Shown here: positions 6,594 through 12,986 of the stretch, one piece after another
Layout of the letters: every line of letters begins with the position of its first letter
Position numbering within the stretch: the first letter of the stretch is position 1
Origin: DASYYE01 sp035946955
Lineage (GTDB): Bacteria > Actinomycetota > Actinomycetes > Streptosporangiales > Streptosporangiaceae
DNA: 15,681 bases
Direction of reading: 5' to 3'
Assembly: GCA_035946955.1 (NCBI GenBank)
Contig: DASYYE010000211.1
Location: 1 to 15,681 of the forward strand
The notes under the pieces: model-generated
The model's input: the letters and a program-made list of their open reading frames with translations, nothing else
What the model was told of the DNA's origin: nothing
Databases searched by the model: none
Position numbers and translations under genes: made by a program

Positions 6594-8579
6594 TCAGAGA
6601 CGCTGGCGTGACCCCGAGGTTGCCTGGCTATGGGCGATTTTGTACACGAGTACGCCGTCCGCTTGGTAGGCGAACCGGAACCCGGTCCGGAGCAGGTAGG
6701 CGACCAGCCCCTGGTTCCAGTAGGCCACCTGCCTGCCGTTGAGGTCGTGGTGCTGGGGCCACACCAGCACCCAGCCGACGTGGGTCGCGGCCGCACTGGC
6801 CCGCGCGGCAACCACCTGGGCCGGGGTGTTGTGCACCTGGCCACGCCACACCCGCACCATGCCCGTGTAGAACGCGTCGTGGCTGATCCCGGCGATGGTG
6901 GGGGCCGGCGCCCTGGCCAGGTAGCCCACTGCGCGGGGGTGGCCGTCGGCGGTCGCGAGCACCTGGGCCTCGGGCCGGAACCGCGCCGCATAGGTGCTGG
7001 TGCCGCTGCTGACCCCGAACGGGAAGTCCACCACGATGGTGGCGGAGTGGTCGGCGGCGATCGGCCGGTCCAGGGCAGGCATGGCAGTGGGCATGGTGGC
7101 GATGTCGTACCCCGCGGGCATGACCGCGGTGGAGGGGTTCCCGGACCAGCCGGCCTCCAGCAGGCCCGCCGCTGCCACCACGACGAGGGCCGGGGCCGCA
7201 TGACGGCGCAGCCAGCCGGCCGCGGCGCCAGCCAGCAGCGCGGCCGGGACAATGCCGAGTTCCGCGAGCCGTCCTGCTTCGCGGAAGCCGGACAACCCTG
7301 GTACCTGCACGAACCATGTGTAGGGCAGGAGCGCGGAGACCCGTGCGCCGTGCAGGGTGATGGCCACGGGCGTGTAGGCGTGCATGCCAACCCACAGCAC
7401 CGGGCCGAGCGCCAGTGCACTCGCGACGAGCCACAGCGCTGCGAACCGCCAGGCAGTGCGGCGCCGCTGCCAGACCAGCAGCCCGAAGACTGCGAGCAGG
7501 CTCAGCACCAGGCCGTACATGGGCGCGGCCTCGCTGGTGGGGACCATGTGGGCGCCGATGCCCTGGTAGACCACACCGTCGTGGTAGTAGGCAGCGCCTA
7601 GCCGGGTCAGGCCGTACCCAGCCACCCGGGGAGACGGCTCGAACAGGCCCTCCAGTTCCGTGCCGTACTGGAGGTAGGAGCCAGCCAGTGCGCCGGGGCC
7701 GGCCTGGACGCCCGCGGAGGCGGACTGCCAGGCCATGGCGGCAAGCTGGGGACCGCCGCAGACCACACCGGTCAGGGCCGCGAGCGCGGTGACGCGGGCC
7801 TTGTCCCAGCTGGGGTGCTGCAGCAGCCATGGCACCAGCACCAGCGCCACCAGGATCCCAGCCATCACCGAGGACTCCAGGTCGCTCAGCAGGCTGGCAC
7901 CCATGACCACGCCCAGCCACAGCGCCTGCCGCCACCCGGGTCTGCGCCGCAGCCGTACCGCCGCCTCCAGCGCCAGTGGCAGGAACAGCGCCCCGACCGC
8001 CAGGTTGAGCTGGTACCAGGCGCGCCAGGTGAGCATCGACGACAGCCCGAAGAACGCACCAGCCGTGATCGCCGCGGTCTGCGAGCCGAGCCACAGCCGG
8101 GCAGCCCGGTACATCGCGTAGCACAGCAGCCCTGGCACCAGGATGGACAGCAGGTTGGCTGCGGCGGACGGCCCGAAGGCCAGGGTGATGGGGGTCATCA
8201 CCAGGCCTTCCAGCGGCATCAGTGTGTGGTAGGCGAGGCCGGCTCCGGTCGGTGCTGCGATGGCGTGGGTGTACCAGGGGTTCCCGAAGTGGGTGACCTG
8301 GTGCGCGACCCACCAGAACCCCCACACGTACGAGCCAGCGTCCCGGTTGGCCGGGAGCTTGCCGTCGGTCAGGTAGCGGGCGCGCGGCCATGTCACGGCG
8401 ATGCCCGCGGCCAGGTAGCAGCCCAGGACCACGAGGTGGCACAGGACCGGACGGGCGGTGAGCGCACGGCCCGCCCTGCCTAGCTGGGCGGTGAGTACAC
8501 GGCCCGCCCGGCCTGGCAGGGTGAGCGCGCGGCCGGCCCCGCCCGGCGGGGCGGTGAGCTCCTGCGGTTGCCCGGTCAC
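6594..8579 (-). CDS. GT-C-like polytopic membrane protein (putative glycosyltransferase)
   Basis: The 661-residue product has a short cytoplasmic tail with repeats, about ten or more hydrophobic segments between residues 46 and 475, and a C-terminal soluble domain (about 480-661). The first outer loop carries RDAGSYVWGFWWVAHQVTHFGNPWYTH (79-105) followed by PTGAGLAYHTLMPL (110-123). The pattern of acidic residue, WW, His, NP and PxGxxLA is one I associate with large GT-C-type membrane proteins of Actinobacteria and Chloroflexi, with Asp80 as candidate catalytic residue. PGLSGFREAGRLAELG (427-442) precedes the last helices. These enzymes use polyprenyl-phosphate sugars; donor and acceptor here are unknown. 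GTG 8579 was chosen because it overlaps the stop of the upstream GT39-like gene by 4 bases (GTGA). No Shine-Dalgarno site is seen, so coupling is likely. Confidence 0.72.
   Translation of the reverse strand: MTGQPQELTAPPGGAGRALTLPGRAGRVLTAQLGRAGRALTARPVLCHLVVLGCYLAAGIAVTWPRARYLTDGKLPANRDAGSYVWGFWWVAHQVTHFGNPWYTHAIAAPTGAGLAYHTLMPLEGLVMTPITLAFGPSAAANLLSILVPGLLCYAMYRAARLWLGSQTAAITAGAFFGLSSMLTWRAWYQLNLAVGALFLPLALEAAVRLRRRPGWRQALWLGVVMGASLLSDLESSVMAGILVALVLVPWLLQHPSWDKARVTALAALTGVVCGGPQLAAMAWQSASAGVQAGPGALAGSYLQYGTELEGLFEPSPRVAGYGLTRLGAAYYHDGVVYQGIGAHMVPTSEAAPMYGLVLSLLAVFGLLVWQRRRTAWRFAALWLVASALALGPVLWVGMHAYTPVAITLHGARVSALLPYTWFVQVPGLSGFREAGRLAELGIVPAALLAGAAAGWLRRHAAPALVVVAAAGLLEAGWSGNPSTAVMPAGYDIATMPTAMPALDRPIAADHSATIVVDFPFGVSSGTSTYAARFRPEAQVLATADGHPRAVGYLARAPAPTIAGISHDAFYTGMVRVWRGQVHNTPAQVVAARASAAATHVGWVLVWPQHHDLNGRQVAYWNQGLVAYLLRTGFRFAYQADGVLVYKIAHSQATSGSRQRL
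6597..6624 (-). promoter_or_regulatory. ECF-like promoter of the first sigma factor gene
   Basis: On the minus strand GGCAAC (-35-like, 6619-6624) is followed by a 16-base spacer and CGTCTC (-10-like, 6597-6602). The AAC / 16 bases / CGTC layout is that of many ECF promoters. The -10 ends 6 bases before GTG 6590. The site lies inside the last codons of the upstream gene and is nearly duplicated at 12361-12388. Confidence 0.6.
8458..8553 (-). repeat. 30/33-base degenerate tandem repeat in the GT-C-like gene
   Basis: Three units (8458-8490, 8491-8520, 8521-8553) each begin gtgag on the plus strand and keep a cggccc-like core. On the coding strand they give GGAGRALT, GRAGRVLTAQ and GRAGRALTA, a repeated Gly/Ala/Arg segment in the cytoplasmic tail just before the first helix. 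Confidence 0.75.
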
Positions 8580-10279
8580 GGGCTGCCTGGGGAGGGATCG
8601 CGCTGGTACAGCCACAGCCGCGCCATGCCAGCGTCTGGCGTGTATTCGTGGACCAGCCGGAACCCAGGGGCCACCCAGTCGGCAGGCGACGGCCATGGCG
8701 GGCCCATTTCGACGAGCCAGACCCTGCTGACCCCGAGTTCACGCTGTTTGATGACTGACTGCGGCGCGCTCAACCCGTACAGGCGGGCAGACGCGGGACC
8801 GGAGACGGCCATGCCGATCTCCCGCAGCTGCCCGAACCCGCCCGGGTAGGCCAGGTACCACGGGGGGATACCACCCCCCGGGTACACGATGGCGTCGCCG
8901 GGCCGCCCGTGGGTGGCGAGTACGGTCGCGGCCGAGCGCATTACACCTCCGGGAACCCGCAGTGCCAGTTGCCCGGGCAGGGCGAGCGCCGCCACCATGA
9001 CGAAGGCCGCGAGCGCGGCGGGGGTGGTCAGCGCCGCCAGCCCGGCGCCAGCGAGCAGTGCAACCGCTGGCAAACAGAACGTAACATAACGCACGCTATA
9101 CACGGGTTTTACCTCTGACGCCGCCAGCAGCAGGGCCGGTGGCACCACCAGCCACGGCAGGGCCAGCCAGATGAGCCCACGGTCAGCACTGTCCCCCTGC
9201 TTCCCGAGGTGCGGGCCAGCCAGGAGCACCCGCGGCGCCTGCCAAGGCCGCGTCCGTCCCTGCCGGCTGAGGCCGGGCCAAGTGGCGGCCGGAGGGTCGG
9301 CGTGGGTGACGCCCAGCGTTGCCAGCACCGCTACGACCAGGGCGGACAGTGCCGAGCCCGCCCCGAAGTAGTTGAGGAGATACTGCATGTCGTACCCGGA
9401 GGGTGTCTTTATCCACGCGATCTGCGCCCGCTGGGTCCAGCTGATGATGGCCATGGGTGCGACAGCCGCTGCCACCACCATGACCGTGGCCAGCCAGCGC
9501 CGGAAGACCACCGCACGCGGTGCGGGGGAAGGCCTGGTCCCATCCGCTGGCCTGTCCCTCCTGGTCAGCCAGGCCAGTGTGACCGCGTGGGCCGGAATGA
9601 TCAGCAGTGCGAACAGTTGCAGGTAACCAGCGGCGGCCAGGGACGCGCCGTAGGCGGTGAGACGGTACGCTCGCGGCTCCTCGGCGGTTCGGACGAGCAG
9701 ATAGCCCGCGAGCACCGCCGTCGCCGTGACCATGGCGTACGGCCGTGCGTCATGGCCCTGGTCGGTGACGGCGGGGATGACGGCGAAGACCAGCCCGGCG
9801 AACAGTGCCGCCCGCCGGGACCGGAGCCGGCGTGCGGTCGCGCAGACCCCGAGGGTAGCGGCGGCCATGGCGAGCGCCGACGGGAACCGGGTCGCGAACT
9901 CGCTGGTGCCCACAACCTGCGCGACCAGCCACAATAGGACGTAGTAGCAGCCGTGGACGGCGTCAACGTGCCCGAGCATCCGGATCAGCTGGGGCAGGGA
10001 ACGTGACACGGCCGAGACCGAGTCGGCTTCGTCGCCCCAGTACGACCGGGCCGTGAGCCCCCACAGCATCACCACCAGGGTCAAAGCAGCCGGGATGGCC
10101 AATGCCCAGTCCAGCCGTGGCCAGCGGCGGGTGGCGCCGGCATGTTCCGCCGCGCCAGCGTGTTCTGCCGCCCCGGCGCGTTGTGTGGGCAGGACGCCAA
10201 CGTGCTCCGTGGCCGCGTCAGTGGTGGCAGGATCCGGGCCCGCTATGGTGCGGGCAAACAGGTGAGTGGGCTGTGCCAT
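8576..10279 (-). CDS. GT39-like membrane glycosyltransferase (putative mannosyltransferase-type)
   Basis: The 567-residue product has a disordered N-terminus (1-52), a first helix at about 57-75 and then SYWGDEADSVSAVSRSLPQLIRMLGHVDAVHGCYY (79-113). The WGDEA motif with Asp83-Glu84 in the first outer loop is the catalytic signature of GT39/PMT-like GT-C enzymes, and HxDAVHG is typical of the actinobacterial branch. Further helices run to about residue 440, and a small outer C-terminal domain follows. It should transfer a sugar from a polyprenyl-phosphate donor on the outer membrane face; the acceptor is unknown. ATG 10279 is preceded only by a weak GGGGG; GTG 10318 would add 13 residues. It is the first gene of the four-gene operon and overlaps the next gene by 4 bases. 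Confidence 0.85.
   Translation of the reverse strand: MAQPTHLFARTIAGPDPATTDAATEHVGVLPTQRAGAAEHAGAAEHAGATRRWPRLDWALAIPAALTLVVMLWGLTARSYWGDEADSVSAVSRSLPQLIRMLGHVDAVHGCYYVLLWLVAQVVGTSEFATRFPSALAMAAATLGVCATARRLRSRRAALFAGLVFAVIPAVTDQGHDARPYAMVTATAVLAGYLLVRTAEEPRAYRLTAYGASLAAAGYLQLFALLIIPAHAVTLAWLTRRDRPADGTRPSPAPRAVVFRRWLATVMVVAAAVAPMAIISWTQRAQIAWIKTPSGYDMQYLLNYFGAGSALSALVVAVLATLGVTHADPPAATWPGLSRQGRTRPWQAPRVLLAGPHLGKQGDSADRGLIWLALPWLVVPPALLLAASEVKPVYSVRYVTFCLPAVALLAGAGLAALTTPAALAAFVMVAALALPGQLALRVPGGVMRSAATVLATHGRPGDAIVYPGGGIPPWYLAYPGGFGQLREIGMAVSGPASARLYGLSAPQSVIKQRELGVSRVWLVEMGPPWPSPADWVAPGFRLVHEYTPDAGMARLWLYQRDPSPGSP
10134..10187 (-). repeat. 18-base degenerate tandem repeat in the GT39-like gene
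   Basis: Units at 10134-10151 and 10152-10169 are close copies and 10170-10187 is weaker. They encode the duplicated hexapeptide AGAAEH AGAAEH in the disordered tail before the first membrane helix. Confidence 0.65.
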
Positions 10280-10306
10280 GCCAGGAAACCCCCGTTCGCC
10301 TAAACG

Positions 10307-10345
10307 GCTGTCGCACACTTAGACAAGTGCTGTCACTCACTTAGA
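10307..10345 (-). repeat. 17-base direct repeat upstream of the GT39-like gene
   Basis: On the minus strand TCTAAGTGAGTGACAGC (10329-10345) and TCTAAGTGTGCGACAGC (10307-10323) match at 15 of 17 bases. Their offset is 22 bases, about two helical turns, as expected for a tandem operator. They lie just upstream of the chosen ATG; no known regulator is recognised. Confidence 0.5.
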
Positions 10346-10370
10346 TGAGTCTGGGTGCCTGGGTGTTGCC
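10341..10370 (-). promoter_or_regulatory. Candidate promoter of the glycosyltransferase/sigma operon
   Basis: The minus strand carries CAGGCAAC (10365-10372), the same octamer as in both sigma promoters, followed after 18 bases by ATCTAA (10341-10346). The -10 part lacks the CGTCTC seen at the sigma genes, so recognition by the same sigma factors is only suggested. Confidence 0.35.
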
Positions 10371-10426
10371 TGCCAAGACAAGAAATGACTGAAAGCGGCC
10401 AGTGCGGCGAACGGGTCAGCCTTCTA

Positions 10427-10472
10427 GCCAATGCGGCATTGGCGTCCCCGGTCGCCGGCCCCGGGGACGCCA
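10427..10472 (-). terminator. Two overlapping hairpins downstream of the propeller protein gene
   Basis: A perfect 12-base inverted repeat (TGGCGTCCCCGG and its complement, 10440-10451 and 10461-10472) lies 19 bases after the stop of the propeller gene on the minus strand. A second palindrome, GCCAATGC-G-GCATTGGC (10427-10443), shares four bases with it, so the two stems are partly exclusive. No T-run is present. Confidence 0.6.
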
Positions 10473-10491
10473 CCGCTTGGGCGTTAAGCCG

Positions 10492-11802
10492 CTACCAGGC
10501 CATCTGGTCGCTCGGCTGCTGAGTGTGAGGGAGAGGAGTGAACACATTGCCGCTCAGCACGCCCATCTCCCCGGCATTTCCGGCCCCCGTGCCGGCAATG
10601 ACGAGGAGGCGGTTCCCTGATGAATCGGACCACAGGACTTCTTTCCAGGCTGCGGCCCTTGTGCTGCCCATGGAAAAGTCAACTCTCCCGGTGTCTGCGG
10701 AGAATTCGGTAACCGCGCTGCCAGCGTTTGGGGTTCCGTAGGACCCGGTAGTGGTTACGCGTGACATGGTCGTGACGATGACCTTGCTGCCGTCGGGGGT
10801 GATAACTGTCCTGCTGCTGGCCAGCCGCACCTGCCAGGTGCTGGTTGGGAAGGCCACGGCCAGCCTGCTCGTGCTCAGGCTGGTGCCTGGTGCGTCGGTG
10901 TCGAGCAGGCGGACCTGCGCGCCGCCAGCGGGGAGCGCGACCTGGAAAGCCAGCGTCCGGCTGTCGGCGGCCCAGGACAGCGACTGACAGGTGGGTCTGG
11001 GGTTCCCCGCCCGGTCCGGGCCGCTGGTGGCTGGCCCCTGCCAGCGCCATTGCCGCTCCCGGCGGTTGAGGAGCGTGACCACCTCGATCCCGGCTTGTGA
11101 CTTCTGGGTGCAGCACGAGCCGGTGCGCGCCAGCGCGAGTTTCCTGCCGTCCGGTGAGAGTGCCAGGCCGCCCACGGAGCCGGCCGGGAGCGCCGTACCA
11201 ATCGACAGTGCGCTCAGCAGCACGTGGATACCGAGACTGCGGCGGGCGTGTGGGGCCGGGGGGATGATTCGCAGGTGGAAGAATGCCAGCGGTGCCTGCA
11301 TGTTCCATGCCTCCGCGGACAGGCCGTGCCGCCATGCTGAGTTGGACCACCAGCGCTGCGCCGCCAGCACGAATGAGCGGTCGTCGCCAGCGGCCGACAC
11401 CCAGTCGAACCTGGCGTAGGGACTGGGTGGCACGACTGTGCGGACCTGGGCACCCGTGCTGGTCATGCGTACCACGGCGTCGCGCCGCGGGCTCGCCAGG
11501 TTGCCGGTCAGGGCCACGTAGTAGGCCGGGACGCTGCTGATCGCGGCCGCGGTAGCCACTGGCGCGTGCGGGCGTGCCCCGCCGAGCAGGTGTGAGAAGG
11601 CAAGGACTCCGCAGAGCACCGTGGTGACCGCGGCGGCTGCGGTCAGCGGCGTCACCCAGGTGGGCGCCGGCCTGCGGCCACCGGCCGCCCAGCTGGAAAT
11701 GGCCGGCGGGTCGGGCAGCCGCAGTGGCGGGGCGCTGCCTGGGGCGACCGTAGCACCAGCCGCCCGGCTGGCTGCCTGGAGACGGTGTTCGATCGTGCTC
11801 AT
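10492..11802 (-). CDS. Single-pass membrane protein with outer beta-propeller-like domain, paired with a SigE-family sigma factor
   Basis: The 436-residue product begins MSTIEHRLQAASRAAGATVAPG with PLRLP (26-30), the same N-terminal module as the short protein at 5128-5901, then one membrane helix (about 51-70) and a ~360-residue outer domain. Blade-like motifs are GDDRSFVLAAQ (139-149), GGLALSPDGRKLALA (211-225), SLSWAADSRTLAFQ (275-288), VITPDGSKVIVTT (333-345) and WKEVLWSDSSGNRLLVI (386-402). These resemble TolB/WD40-type propeller repeats. Function is not established; a sensor or regulator of the adjacent sigma factor is the natural inference, and no zinc anti-sigma motif is seen. The ATG overlaps the sigma stop by 4 bases (ATGA). 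A hairpin follows the TAG. The open frame continues upstream to 12306 inside the sigma gene, but the conserved N-terminus starts here. Confidence 0.82.
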   Translation of the reverse strand: MSTIEHRLQAASRAAGATVAPGSAPPLRLPDPPAISSWAAGGRRPAPTWVTPLTAAAAVTTVLCGVLAFSHLLGGARPHAPVATAAAISSVPAYYVALTGNLASPRRDAVVRMTSTGAQVRTVVPPSPYARFDWVSAAGDDRSFVLAAQRWWSNSAWRHGLSAEAWNMQAPLAFFHLRIIPPAPHARRSLGIHVLLSALSIGTALPAGSVGGLALSPDGRKLALARTGSCCTQKSQAGIEVVTLLNRRERQWRWQGPATSGPDRAGNPRPTCQSLSWAADSRTLAFQVALPAGGAQVRLLDTDAPGTSLSTSRLAVAFPTSTWQVRLASSRTVITPDGSKVIVTTMSRVTTTGSYGTPNAGSAVTEFSADTGRVDFSMGSTRAAAWKEVLWSDSSGNRLLVIAGTGAGNAGEMGVLSGNVFTPLPHTQQPSDQMAW

Positions 11803-12353
11803 GACGATTCCCTGATCAGTCGGCCGAGCGCGACGAGCGCCCGGGAGGTGGTGGACTTCACGGTGCCCTGGCTGATGCCCATGACCAGCGCGATCTGTGG
11901 TTCGGGGAGTTCGGCGAAGAACCGCAGCACCAGGGCTTCGCGCTGACGGGCCGGCAGGCGCTGGAGCGCGGCCAGCACCTGCCGGTGCTCCTCGTTGACG
12001 AGCACGCTGGTCTCGGGGGAGTCGGCGGACCAACTGGCAGGCACCGCGTCTAAGCCCCAGCGCCACAGCCGGTAGCGTCGGCTGCGCAGCACGCTGCGGC
12101 AGCCGTTCAGCACACACGACCGCAGGTAGGGGAGTGCCTTGCCGGAGTCGCACAGGTATGGCCAGCGCCGGTACAACCCGCAGAACGCCTCCTGGACGAC
12201 GTCTTCGGCGGTGCCACGGTCCCCGAGCATGACCACGGCGAGCCGGATCAGGGCGACCGCGTGCTCCTGGTAGAGGTTGGTGACTGCTTGCCGGGGGTCT
12301 AGCCACTCCTCCAACGCGGACGTGTCCAGATCATCCGTTCTGAGTGTGTCCAC
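11799..12353 (-). CDS. SigE-family (ECF-like) RNA polymerase sigma factor
   Basis: The 184-residue product has region 2 at about 27-92 (LYQEHAVALIRLAVVMLGDR, AEDVVQEAFCGLYRRW) and region 4 at about 122-180 (LPARQREALVLRFFAELPEPQIALVMGISQGTVKS). It is a close paralogue of the sigma factor at 5898-6590, with long identical runs such as TAEDVVQEAFCGLYR and VLNGCRS, but lacks that protein's repeat extension. GTG 12353 has no Shine-Dalgarno site. An ECF-like promoter ends 7 bases before it, so a leaderless mRNA is likely. It overlaps the propeller protein gene by 4 bases. The linker between regions 2 and 4 contains RYRLWRWGLD, which the paralogue lacks. Confidence 0.92.
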   Translation of the reverse strand: MDTLRTDDLDTSALEEWLDPRQAVTNLYQEHAVALIRLAVVMLGDRGTAEDVVQEAFCGLYRRWPYLCDSGKALPYLRSCVLNGCRSVLRSRRYRLWRWGLDAVPASWSADSPETSVLVNEEHRQVLAALQRLPARQREALVLRFFAELPEPQIALVMGISQGTVKSTTSRALVALGRLIRESS

Positions 12354-12357
12354 GTAA

Positions 12358-12740
12358 TTAGAGACGCAGCCGGTGCCTATCAGTTGCCTGGCCGGGATGT
12401 CGAACTAGTGGAATCACGAGCCGAACGCGGCCTGTTCGAACCAGACCTTCACCGGCGCCTGTGGCAGGGGTGAAGGTGTTGCCGCTCAGCACGCCCATGT
12501 GTGCGAAAGAGCCTGGCCCGTCCGCGACGATGAGCCTGTCGCCGGAAGCATCGGACCATAGGACGTCGGTCCAGGTGCCAGGCAGTGGCTCGGACAGGGT
12601 GCGCACCAACCCGCCCCTTGTGGGCCACATTGAACTCGCTGATCGCGAAGCTGTCTCGGGAGCCATCGTCGCCCTCGCGGGCCGACGCCAGCGTGCCCGG
12701 CCAGGCCGCGCCGGGCAATGGCCCGGGTGGATCGCTTCGC
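12358..12740 (-). pseudogene. Decayed 3' fragment of a second propeller-type membrane protein gene
   Basis: Minus-strand translation gives TWTDVLWSDASGDRLIVADG and MGVLSGNTFTP (down to about 12470). These match AWKEVLWSDSSGNRLLVIAG and MGVLSGNVFTP at the C-terminus of the intact protein at 10492-11802. Just upstream, in another frame, DSFAISEFNVAHKGRV matches the intact GSAVTEFSADTGRV, so a frameshift lies near 12605-12620. Twenty bases (12479-12498) are identical to 10547-10566. After the match the frame runs on to TAA at 12358, past where the intact protein ends. The left boundary of homology is unclear; RLYIYDSRPAS near 12780 may be a further remnant. No start region, membrane helix or N-terminal module is present. 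Confidence 0.7.
12361..12388 (-). promoter_or_regulatory. ECF-like promoter of the second sigma factor gene
   Basis: On the minus strand GGCAAC (12383-12388), 16 bases, then CGTCTC (12361-12366), ending 7 bases before GTG 12353. With flanks, CCAGGCAAC, 15 bases, GCGTCTCT matches the site before the other sigma gene at the same spacing, while the spacer itself is poorly conserved. This argues for selection on the two boxes. Confidence 0.6.
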
Positions 12741-12850
12741 GCGCTGGCGTGGTCCATAGCCGGAGTCGCTCGCAGGTCGGCTGTCATATATGTACAGACG
12801 CGGCCGGAGCGGCTGTGCTGCTTCCGCCTTGGCGAAAGATACCCGCCCGT

Positions 12851-12943
12851 AGGTGCCTGGCCGCCACGTCACCAATCCCTCGCGGTCGGTAGGCTCCAAA
12901 ACGTTGGGGCCGCATCGGCCATATCGTCAACCGCCAGGCACCT
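12851..12943. repeat. 11-base inverted repeat upstream of ppdK
   Basis: AGGTGCCTGGC (12851-12861) and its exact complement GCCAGGCACCT (12933-12943) are 71 bases apart and end 43 bases before the ppdK start. This could be a pair of operator half-sites; no regulator is identified. Confidence 0.45.
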
Positions 12944-12972
12944 CGTGAGGCGCAGAGGGCGGGCGCGGGCAC

Positions 12973-12978
12973 AAGGAG
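12973..12978 (+). promoter_or_regulatory. Ribosome binding site of ppdK
   Basis: AAGGAG lies 8 bases before GTG 12987 and fixes that codon as the start. The open frame continues about 400 bases upstream but has no family similarity there. Confidence 0.85.
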
Positions 12979-12986
12979 AGCGTGCA

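Larger units (their letters stand above)
12741..12986. other. Gene-free region upstream of ppdK
   Basis: No convincing gene is seen on either strand. It should hold the ppdK promoter, but no clear -35/-10 pair was found. It contains the 11-base inverted repeat listed separately and, at its left end, possible further debris of the propeller gene fragment. Confidence 0.4.

Noticed and set aside
6628..8742. 704-codon minus-strand open frame overlapping the GT-C-like gene
   Set aside because: Arg/Gly/Pro-rich translation without membrane segments; the neighbouring frame gives a coherent polytopic membrane protein.
8862..8879. G6 and C6 tracts forming a hairpin inside the GT39-like gene, as a phase-variable site
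   Set aside because: Six-base tracts are common in this GC range and the frame is intact, so there is no evidence of variation.
10319..10336. A five-codon leader frame (GTG to TAA) directly before GTG 10318
   Set aside because: Very short, with no ribosome-stalling feature; easily chance within the direct repeat.
11803..12306. Upstream extension of the propeller protein frame
   Set aside because: It lies entirely inside the second sigma gene in another frame, and the N-terminus shared with the paralogue begins at ATG 11802.
12585..12986. Upstream extension of the ppdK frame
   Set aside because: PPDK similarity starts at the GTG with the AAGGAG site; the upstream part overlaps the pseudogene and has no similarity.
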